From assembly GCA_965112735.1 (NCBI GenBank), contig OZ218950.1, positions 4,650,001 to 4,714,000 of the forward strand: a DNA stretch of 64,000 bases, read 5' to 3'. The stretch comes from Phaeosaccion multiseriatum. Lineage: Eukaryota > Ochrophyta, other classes. This document shows positions 11,476-20,901 of the stretch, piece after piece (positions within the stretch are counted from its first letter, which is position 1; each line of letters starts with the position of its first letter). The translations under genes were made by a program, and so were the position numbers. The notes beneath the pieces are model-generated. The model did no database searches. It was not told the origin of the DNA and saw only the letters and a list, made by a program, of their open reading frames with translations.

Positions 11476-12774
11476 TCACCCCTTCTCTTCTCCTGCCCCT
11501 CCTCCTGCTGCTGCTGTATCACCAACTACAGCAACTTTTGGTGCTACTTGTGATGCAACGGGGGGTCGCACTGTGGGGCCCAACCAACCTCCAATACATG
11601 GTGGCTCTTTCTGCACCGCTGCTGCTGCTGCTGCTGCTGCTGCGACTGCAGTAGAGCCAGGCAAGACGGCTGGGGCGGGGGCAAGGGGTGTCAGGACGGA
11701 GGAAGCGGAAGGGATGCACGCTCTAGCTCGAGCGAGCTTGGCCTGGAGCTCGTTCTCCTCGTCGTTGCGCAGCCCAGTGAACATACTGTAGCTGGGCAAT
11801 CAGAGACAAACCACGAGGAGGAGGAGCAGCAGCAGCAGCAGCAGGAGGAGGAGGAGGAGGAGGAGGAGGAGGAGGAGGAGGAGGAGGAGGAGGAGGAGGA
11901 GGATAAGGAGGAGGAGAAGCGATACGCCCTGACTCACTCACACGCCCGCCCCTGGCCTCTCTCTGTCGCGTACTTGCCACACACTCCACTCCACTCCACT
12001 CCACTCACTCATGCACTCACTTACTCACTCACTCACTCACTCACTCACTCACTCACTCACCGATACGCGAAGTTGAAAATGGCTCTGCCCACCTCGTGGG
12101 GTTTGTCTTCGTGCAAGCTGTGCCCCGCCCCATACACCACCACGTTTTGGAAGTGCTTTTGGCCGTAGTTGAGCTCTGTATCTAAGCGGTCCATCCCGGC
12201 CACCATCAGCATCTTGAGTGACAGGGATGGAACAGAATGGGATGAGAGGAGCACGAGCGAGGACTGAATGAGTCCGGCAACGAACGGCCCGAACAACCAA
12301 CTTTCCTATAAGCCGCGTTACCCCACTACCGCATTGCCTACCTTATGCTGCTTGAGACTCAAGAACATGCTGGACACTCCAAGGAACCAGCCTCGCCAGA
12401 AGGGCTCCCAGCGGCGGAGGTCTACCCGCCACCTCACCCTCACGCCTTCTCCTCCTAGGTGCGGCGTTCGCTCTTCCTTTCCTTCCTCCCCTTCATCCTT
12501 GACATCAACTTGACTTTGCTTCTGCTCGTGCTCCTTCTCCTCCTCGTCCTCGATGTCTTTGTCATACTCGACTTTGGCGGTGTCGACTTTCTTGTTCTCG
12601 ACCTTGGTCTCGAGTTCCTTGCTCTCGAGGCTGTCGTCTTGCATGTCAACAAAGCGCGAGGGGACGGTGAGGGCAGCAGATGCCTCACAGCGAATGGCAC
12701 CTGAGGACACATGCCACGCCACCGCTTCATCCATACAGGGGAAGGAAGCGGGGATGGTGTCTAGTACCTGAAGG

Positions 12775-12809
<35 letters not shown>

Positions 12810-13922
12810 GAGGAGGCGAGAGGGTCATGCCATGGCACAAGGAACGCAGAGCGCCAACAAAGCCAAGCTTAGCTAAAGCGAAGCAATAGAGGACAGTGCT
12901 GCCCCTTCCTCTCCCTCCACCTCACCACTCCTCACTGACTTACATCGCGCATGTTCTTGAGCGACGCAAGCGCTGTTCCTTCGACCATGTCGATGACCAC
13001 GACGCCCTTCACCTGGTCCTGACACCTCATTTTCTCTCGAGCGGCAATGCGCACGGCGAGGGCGCCTCCGAGACTGTGTCCGATGAGCAGCACACCCAGA
13101 CTAGAGAGGGGCAGATGGTCGTCTATGGCAGGGGCGGACGCCTTTGGCCCGTGCTGGTGCTCTTCTTTCGGGGGGTGGCACCTGTCCATCTCTTGTGGCG
13201 AATCTCCTGGTGCTCCTGCTATTGGTGCATCTCTCGCGGCCGCCTCAGCTGCCGAGCGAAGTGAAGGCAGCGGGGATTGGGCTGGGTCTAGAAGGGCGTC
13301 GAGGAGAGTCTCCATGTCTGCACACAGTCCCTCTGCAGACTTTTCAGTCCCGAGTGGCGATGTAGGCGGCAATAGGGGATGGGGTGGAGGAAAAAGGGGA
13401 GAGGAGGGTCAAAATGGGGGCGGGGTCGCTAGGCAGGCAAGACACCAAAAGTGATGAAGGCCCTTCATGGTGAATAGCTCGTCGGAAGTGAGGCAATTGG
13501 TCGCGGAGTCTGTTTTTTCACGTACCATGTCTTGAGGGTCTGCTGATGCCTCGACTGGTCCCTCTACGCCCCTACTCGTGACGGTTTGACCATGGCCTCG
13601 GAGGTCGGGAGCCACGAGGCAACATTGCGTAGAGAGATGCTCGGCGAGGGGTGCCCAAGACATGCCTGATCATTTGCAATAGTGTGGAGTAGGGCAAGGA
13701 TCCAAAGTGGGTGGCGAACAATGAGTGTAAAGCGATACGGCCAGGTGCGATAGAGGTCAAAGACGCAGAGATCTTCGGGGAAGGGGTTGGAGGAGAGCTC
13801 AGACCTGTGAAAGCGCCCCCGTGCAAGAGAAGAGCCAGCCCGCAAGAGAGCTTCTCCAAGCCTTTGACATAGCAATGGAATTTAATTCCACGTGACGGCG
13901 AGTCGAATGTGAAACTCTGCAT
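11476..13922 (-). CDS. PPME1: protein phosphatase methylesterase 1 (PP2A methylesterase)
   Basis: Alpha/beta-hydrolase that removes the C-terminal methyl ester of the PP2A catalytic subunit. Exons, right to left: 13922-13805, 13665-13526, 13339-12944, 12767-12342, 12212-12061, 11785-11476, giving 513 residues. Seen in order: oxyanion loop LLLHGGAFTG followed by MSWAPLAEHL; PDLRGHGQT; nucleophile elbow LLIGHSLGGA (Ser); IDMVEGTALASL (catalytic Asp region); an acidic Lys/Glu insert of about 70 residues; WRGWFLGVSSMFL; MLMVAGMDRLD; and GHSLHEDKPHEV (catalytic His). All three triad positions of PME-1 are present. The inserts at the third and fourth exons are longer than in animals. If the last intron is retained, the frame stops at TGA inside the donor (12057-12059); splicing instead adds about 100 Ala/Pro-rich residues. 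It diverges from the multicopper oxidase gene. Confidence 0.88.
11818..11901 (-). repeat. (CTC)n tract before the last PPME1 acceptor
   Basis: On the plus strand this is GAG/GGA repeats with a short CAG run. In gene sense it is CTC/TCC immediately upstream of the TACAG acceptor at 11786-11790, so it forms or extends the polypyrimidine tract. A (TCAC)n run at 12007-12060 is the matching GTGA expansion at the donor end of the same intron. Confidence 0.8.
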
Positions 13923-14220
13923 GTTCACTCTATGAATCTGATCGTGGAACGCCCTTTATACTCCCAGCATCAGTAGCTTTCCTCACGTCCTACCCATCCT
14001 CATTTTGGCGAAGCAGACGGAGGAAGATTATGTATTACACCCTTAATGCCAAGAAGGAATGATTGTGGTGAAGTTCACGTGTTGTGCGCCAGATTCTCAG
14101 ATGACGACGACGCGTGGAGTCAGCTAGATCGATGCTTTTTTCCCTTTCCCGCCCATTCCTTCCTGCGTCGGCACCATGCGCTGATAGTAGTGCGTTGGGG
14201 TTGTCGAGTCGAAAGGTGTA
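13923..14220. promoter_or_regulatory. shared promoter region, PPME1 / multicopper oxidase
   Basis: 298 bases between two opposed ATG codons. No repeats and no clear TATA box or factor site seen. Confidence 0.45.
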
Positions 14221-16530
14221 ATGTCTTGGGAGGAGCGGATCCCAATCGCCAGAGTAGGCCTTGGCAGCCCTTCTGGAAGCGGAGACCATGAAGGGGAACT
14301 GGAGTTGGCAAATGGACCTCCACACGCAGCGGCAGGGAGGAAGCTTGTTGCAAACTCCATTCTACTGTGCGTGGTCATAAGCTCATGTGTCTTGCTCCTT
14401 CTCCAACGGGTAGGCCATAGTGGATCACATTCATCAGGACCGGAAGCCCAAACAGGAGGTGCGGATACGTCCTTTGCGGCACTCCTCGTGGCGTCTCAAC
14501 CATCCCTGTACTCGCAGCCACTTGATATACCGGATGCTCGTTTCGCAACGTCTCGGAGGGGGTCAGAAGGTAGTGAAGAAGGAGGGGAAGATGGCGCGGG
14601 CAGCATACTGCACACGGAGCTAAGAGTCGAGCCTGTCTTTTGGGAGGTGGGGCCGGTGGCGTTCCACGTTAGGTGAGAGGAATGAAGGGCAAAGAGCCAA
14701 GCACCATGTACTTGACTCGAAGGGACCCGAGCACCACAGATGGGTCAAGGCTTCTGCCAGTCCTCCGATCTCCTTTCACTGCTGTGCGTCTCACACCCTC
14801 CCTCCCTTCTTGCGCCTCATCATCATCAGGGCTTATGAGGGCTCTGTGCCAGGCCCTACGCTGTATATATCACCCGGAAGCAAGCTGGTCATTGACTTGG
14901 TGAACAACTTGGAGCCACAGCCAGGTAGGTAGGTCTTCTCCATAGCCGTGTGCTGCTGTTGTTGTTATTGTTGTTGTTGTTTCATTCATCCCCTCTCAGT
15001 CTTCTTTCTCGCATCAAGGTGGGCGCTACACGCTTACATACCCACCGCACTGCCACTTCCATCTCAATAAAGTCGCCCCGCCCCCACCCCTACCCCACAC
15101 ACCTCGGCCCTTCCTCCTCCACTCTCTCCTCCTTTCTTATCCCTCTCTACCCTCAGAGCCGGACGGCCTGCCCTTCGAGAGCTCCTCCTCCCTCACGGAA
15201 GACACGGAGCTCGTGGGGAAGGATTGGTCAGCCCCTAATGCCACCAACCTGCATGTGAGTGCACCCCTCTCCCCAGACTGGGAGGGGATAAATTTGTGGT
15301 GGATGCTTGCCCGGGGGTTGGCCTCTATGCCTCTAACATCAATTCGATCCCACGATATGCCCATTGACCTCACCACACCATCCACTGCCGTCCCTTTCAG
15401 GTGCACGGCCTTCACGTGAGCCCCTCGGGAATCGCGGACAACATCTATCGCAAGTGCCCCCCGGGGAAGGCCCTGCAGTACAGGTAGGGTAGGGCAGGGT
15501 AGGATAGGGTAGGGTAGAGGTGTATGGGGCCAGGGAGGGCAGGGTAGGGGTGTATGGGCACGGTAGGGCAGAGCAGGGTAGAGGTATATGGGCAAGGCAG
15601 GGCAGGGTAGGGTAGGGTAGGGTAGGGTAGGGCAGAAAATAAGGGTGAGTCACTCCATCTGAGTTACTCTTTATACACATTTATCTGTCTGTGTTAATGT
15701 CTATCTATCTGTCTGTTGCTCCGTCCATCTATCTGCGGCGATGTGTCTGTAGCACACGCTCCTTCTTTCCTTGACGTGTTGGTGCTATACTAACATGTCC
15801 CGTCGCTCACAGATACGACGTCCCACGGAACCACTACTACGGCCAGTTCTATTACCACCCCCACCACGAGGTCAGTAATAGTCAGCTGTACTTCTACCCT
15901 TCTCCTGCCATCCCCTCCTCCTCCTCCTGTCCATCCACTGCCATCATCCTCCCTCCTAAGACGACCCTTATCCTTTGGGCTCCCTCCCTCCTTGCTCCTC
16001 CGTCCTTGTTGCTACTTTGTCCTATGCGTGTGTGCGTGTGTCTTAGGGCTCTAGCACGATTCAGACGATGGGGGGCATGGCAGGGGCCATCCTCGTCAGA
16101 GAGGAGGCAGACTTTCAGGGGGGAGAAGTGCGCCTGGACTTCCATGGGCACCAAATGAGGACCATCGTAAGTCAATGGGAGCGTGTGTTCGACGGTTACA
16201 CATGCCCACCACTTCTCTCTGCGTATGAGCAGTGCTTAACCCTGACTCTATCCCTTCTGACCCTGACCCTTCCTGGCGCTGCTCTCCTCTCCTCTGCTCT
16301 TCCCCTCCCCTCCTCTCCCCTCCCCGGCCATCCTCTCCTCCCCCGTCCCCTCCCCTCCTCTTCTCTTACCTACGCAGGTGCTGGTCCTTCAGGAAATGAA
16401 CGTGCCCAAGTGAGTGTCACGCCCTAGGAAGCCTCCCTCCCTCCCTCCCTCCCTCCCCGCCTCTCTGAGTGATGTGTTGCTTCGGAGGCTGTCTGCTCTC
16501 TGTCTATCTGTCTACCCACCTACCTCTCTG

Positions 16531-16562
<32 letters not shown>

Positions 16563-19500
16563 CTTCCTATTCATGGGGGACGGTTGCGCTCTCACCCAAA
16601 CACCATATCAACCTCCCCCTCTTGGATGCAGGATGACACTGCTCGCTCACAATGGGTGTTGGGGGGGGCCATATGGGCAGGGGTAGGAGAGGTATATGGG
16701 AATATAGGCATCGCAGAACAACACCCTCCCATCACCCACACCCTCTTGTTTTTTGTAAAGAACAACACGACCCGACCACCCTTTTAACAACCAACAACCA
16801 GGTACTCTTACTACGCCTCCACCGCCGCCGTGTCCAGCGGAGGTCTGGGCTGGGGTGGAGCGGACTTTGCCACGGCCGCGAAGGACCTCTCAGCAGCGCA
16901 CTTGCCTCTCGAGTTCTTTGCTGTCAATGGGCAATTCCAGCCCGTGCTGGAGGTCAAGCCGGGGGAGACGGTGGTGTTGGAAGTGCTGAACGCGGGGTCA
17001 GGTGAGTGAGTGAGTGAGTGAGGAGGGAGGGAGTGAGGGGGGAGTGGGTAAGTGAGTGAGTGAGGAGGGAGTGAGAGGGGGGCGAGTGGGTGAACAGAGA
17101 ATGAGTGAGTAGAGAATGGGATAGAGGTAATTGCAAGGTAGCCATTTTTCTCTCCATGTCATCCCCTCCTCCTCCTCCTTCTCCTCCTCCTCCTCCTCCT
17201 CCCCTCCTCCTTCTTCTTCTTATCCTCCTCCTCCTCCTCCTCCTCCTCCTCCCCCTCCTCCTCCTCCTCCTCCTCCTCCTCCCTCACAGCGGCCCATCTA
17301 TGCCTCTTCGTCGACGATGTGGATGATGGTGAGCAGCAGGAGGAGAAGCAGGGGGGACATGAGCAGGAGGAGGACGGGGAGGAGAGGACCTCCTGCGGCT
17401 GCGAAATGCGGACTTTGGCGAGAGATGGGGTGTATCTGGATGCTCCCAGGAAGGTGAGTGAGATAAGAGACAGATAGATAGATACATAGATAGATAATAG
17501 ATGGATAGATAGTAGAAACATAGATACATAGATAGATAGATGGATAGATAGAAATAGACGGAACCCAAGCAAAGAGTGGAGGAAAAGAGTTTGGGGAGAG
17601 AGAGAGACAGTCGTACAGGCATACAGGCAGACAGGTATACAGACATACTGGCATACAGGCATATAGGCATACAGGCGTACAGGCACACAGGCATACAGAC
17701 ACACAGGCAGGCAGGCATACAGCCATACAGGCACACAGGCATACAGGCACATAGGCATACAGACACACAGGCGTACAGGCATACAGGCGTACAGGCATAT
17801 AGGCACACAGGCATACAGGCACACAGGCATACAGGCATGCAGGCATACAGGCATACAGGCATACAGGCATATAGGCATATAGGCATACAGGCACACATAC
17901 AGGCATACAGGCAGGTAGGCATACAGGCATACAGGCATACAGACATACAGGCACACAGGCATACAGGCATACAGACATACAGGTATACAGGCATACAGGC
18001 ATACAGACATACAGGCATACAGGCACACAGGCATACAGGCATACAGGCAGGTAGGCATACAGGCATACAGGCATACAGGCATATAGGCATACAGGCACAC
18101 AGGCACGTAGGCATACAGACACACAGGTATACATGCATACAGGCATATAGGCACACAGGCATACAGGCACACAGGCATACAGGCACACAGGCACACATGC
18201 ATGCAGGTATATAGGCACACATTTTGTCTTTCGCCGCTCGGACTTGTGGGTAAGCACTCTCTCCTTTCTCTGACCCTCTGTTGCTCTGTTGCTCTATTCC
18301 TGTGTTCCATCCCCCCTTTTGGTGCACCCCTCTTCCATGCTTCCGTGTTGTGTATGTACATTGCAGGAGGAAGTGGTAATGGCCCCCGGCTCCCGAGCTG
18401 AAATTGCCATCCGTTGTGGAGGAGGAAAGGGCTGTAGGGGAGGAGGAGGAGGAGGAGGAGGAGCAGAGGAGAGGAGCAAGAGGACGGTCCGAATAGCCTC
18501 CTCCAAGCACCGAGAGGCGCTCGATGCCTTCCTCACCAGCAAAGGGGCGAACAGTGCCTTCTACGAGGTGGGTAGCGTGAGGAGGGGGGCGGGGAGAATG
18601 ACGCAGAACTCGCTTTCAAGTGTGAGAAGGAAGGGTTGAGAAAGGAAGGAAGGAAGGAAGGAAGGAAGGAAGGAAGGGAGGAAGGAAGGCTAGAGGAGCA
18701 AGAGGGCACAGGGTAGAAAGAAGATTTTGGTGAAGTGCGCGCAGCAGGAGGCCTACGAGTGGCCGAGGAAAGGTGCCACTGCATGTAGCGCTTCTGCTCC
18801 CGCTCTCCCTCACTTCCCTCCCCAAACCACCCACCTTTCTTTCCCTCCCTCCCTCCCTCCCGTCCTCTCTATCTCATCCCTCCCCCCCCTCACCCCAATA
18901 CCCAACACCCAATACCCAACACCCGACATGTACCCATCAGGGTACCCTCTTGTTTCTGCAGGTGGAGGGCGACGCAGTGGACACCCCCCTTCCGACTGCC
19001 ACGCCACCGAGAAGCCGGCACGACATTAACAAGGACGTGGGCAAGGACAGCAGGAGCAGCAGTGACAGCAGCAGCGATAGTTGGTCATCCAGCAGCAGTG
19101 GAAAGAATCTCTTGGCGGATCTGAGGAGTCTCTCACCGGTGGAGTACTCCACCTTCATCTTCGAGTTCAATCAGGCAAGGCATGCCAATAGATGATACAG
19201 CACCGTGCGGGCGCCAGAGCAAGGCAGGCAGACAGGCAAGTTGGTACTCAACCCCCCTCCCTCCCGCCCCCCTCCCCCCGACAGGACAAATCCGCCCCGC
19301 GAGAGGTCAACGGCTTGTTGTACTCCACCGCCTACGGTATCAACGGCCAGCCCTACGATGTCTCCACCATACAGCGCACGGTCGCCCTCGGAGCAGCTGA
19401 GGAGTGGCTGGTGGTGAATCAAGTTGTGGGATCGGAGGGCATGACCCTCGGAGGGATGGACAGGACTCCCACCACCTCCACGCACCCTTTCCACCTCCAT

Positions 19501-19959
19501 GTGAATCACTTCCAAATAGTGGGCTTTGAGGCCGGTGCTGGGGGTGGTGGTGGTGGTAGTTCGTCTGGCGGCGAGGAGGAAGGCGGTGATGGCTCCTCCT
19601 CCTCCTCGGCCTCGGCCTTACAGAGTGTGGACTGGCGTGTGGGCGATTGGCGTGACACCATTACTGTACCCGCCCCTGGCAATGTTACCCTTCGTTGGAG
19701 GGCGGATGACTTTACGGGCGTCTCTCTGGCCCACTGCCACATCTTCTCACACGCAGGTAAGGAAATGTGTTCCCTCTGCCAGCCCCAAGAGGCAATTTGA
19801 GTTTCGTTGTCTCCGCCCCGACCCTGCCCACTAGCTCGCTTGCTCCCCTCTCGTCGCTTCCCTCCCTCATTTTGTCAGTGTCCCTCCTCCCTCTCCCCCC
19901 CAACCCCCTTGGCAGACACGGGCATGGCGCTCAACTTTGAAGTGTTCGAAGAGCCGTAA
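14221..19959 (+). CDS. membrane-anchored multicopper oxidase
   Basis: Thirteen exons give 743 residues: 14221-14672, 14830-14924, 15157-15254, 15401-15483, 15813-15870, 16047-16166, 16378-16409, 16802-17001, 17290-17453, 18367-18567, 18962-19174, 19285-19756, 19916-19959. A hydrophobic segment SILLCVVISSCVLLLLQ near residues 45-61 suggests a type II membrane anchor with the oxidase outside. All four copper-ligand regions are visible: HVHGLHVSPSG; YYHPHHEG; HPFHLHVNHF; and HCHIFSHADTGM (Cys and axial Met of the type 1 site). The HPHHxG form resembles bilirubin-oxidase/CotA-like enzymes that oxidise phenols, bilins or metal ions while reducing oxygen to water; the substrate cannot be read. Low-complexity inserts (poly-Gly, Ser/Asp, Glu-rich) interrupt the cupredoxin domains. 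The exon ending at 19174 appears to use a GC donor. Confidence 0.9.
15484..15632 (+). repeat. G-rich GGGTA/GGGCA block at an intron donor (copy 1)
   Basis: The oxidase intron 15484-15812 begins GTAGGGTAGGGCAGGG at its donor and continues with GGGTA and GGGCA units, two ATGGGG/ATGGGC spacers and a GGTATATGGGCAAGGCAGGG segment. It is colinear with the opening of an intron in the channel gene (31990-32118, minus). Confidence 0.85.
17155..17289 (+). repeat. (CTC)n tract before an acceptor
   Basis: About 125 bp of CTC with a TTCTTCTT interruption, ending in the CCTCACAG acceptor of the ninth oxidase exon. The same intron opens with GTGAGTGAGTGAG at 17002. Confidence 0.85.
17600..18225 (+). repeat. 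GGCATACA octanucleotide minisatellite
   Basis: About 620 bp of degenerate 8-bp units GGCATACA (variants GGCACACA, GACATACA, GGCGTACA) inside oxidase intron 17454-18366. Because eight is not a multiple of three, open frames on both strands repeat a short peptide (for example VCLYACMP); these are not genes. Confidence 0.92.
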
Positions 19960-20498
19960 GTGAAGTGTTGGAAGTGTCCGAAGAGCCGCAAGAGAGAGCC
20001 GCAGAGAGAGGCGTAGAGAGCCATACCTGAAGGAAGAAAGAAGGGCTGTGTGTGTGGTCAACGTTTGTTTGTTGCTTTGGCTCTTGCCTTGCGCAAGCGG
20101 AGGGGGAGGAGGAGGAGGAGGAGAAGAAGAAGGAATGGGCTGTAATGTAAACAATTTATTCTCTTCATCCATGAAAATAACACAGCACTTGAACATATGA
20201 AGCATAGCGCCGAATTGGCTTGCGTTTAGGGCAGCGCATACCTCTGCGCTCCTACGAATCTCACTTACAACAGTAGCAGTTGGTGATACAGCACCAGCAA
20301 CAGCCACCGCAGCGAATGCCATCTAAGGATGTCCCGCCTCGTCAGGGAGGTGCACCTTCGCACACACACACACCGCTCTGCCTCTACCCCGCGCGAAAGA
20401 AGGCCCATCTATGACCATCCTTTATTCTTTGGAACCCTCTCTCATCCTCCCACCCTCTCTCCCTACACGTTCGTGTCTGACGTTGCTCCTTCCTCCTC
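19960..20498. other. convergent 3' intergenic region
   Basis: Between the oxidase stop and the stop of the 953-residue ORF. It holds a short imperfect duplication of the last oxidase coding bases (GAAGTGTTCGAAGAGCCG at about 19940 and GAAGTGTCCGAAGAGCCG at about 19971) and GA-rich runs. No gene seen. Confidence 0.5.
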
Positions 20499-20860
20499 CT
20501 ACATGTTCCCCTCCTTCTCCTCCTCCTCCTCCCGCTCCTCCTCCCCCCCCTCCTTCCTCTTGTTGCCCTTGCCCCCCTTGAGGAGGGAGCCCCACTTGTG
20601 ATAGGCCTGAGCTTTTGCCGCTCCCAAAGTGTCCAGAACCTTCGCCTTCACCTTCTTCCTCCCCCCCACTGGGCGTGACCTCGCCTCCCCCCTCTCCCCT
20701 CCCCCCCCTTCCCCTCCCTGTCTTCCTCCTCCTCCTGCTGCTGCTCCGCTGTCGGCGATGAGGAAAGGCGACAAAGCTTGTCCGATGGCGGCATGCAGCG
20801 TGTCCTGCTTCTTCTCCGCCCCTCCTCCCCCCCACCCCGCTCCTGCTTCATGCCCATCAC

Positions 20861-20901
<41 letters not shown>

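Noticed and set aside
15484-15632. Possible interstitial telomere repeat (GGGTA-like)
   Set aside because: Units vary (GGGTA, GGGCA) and contain ordered non-repeat spacers; the donor-anchored duplicate in the channel gene is a better explanation.
17600-18225. Possible CRISPR array (many short direct repeats)
   Set aside because: Eight-base units with no unique spacers, in an intron of a eukaryotic gene.
17159-18510. Long open frames of about 400 residues with repeated VCLYACMP-type peptide
   Set aside because: They are translations of the GGCATACA minisatellite and the CTC tract inside an oxidase intron whose flanking exons splice in phase.
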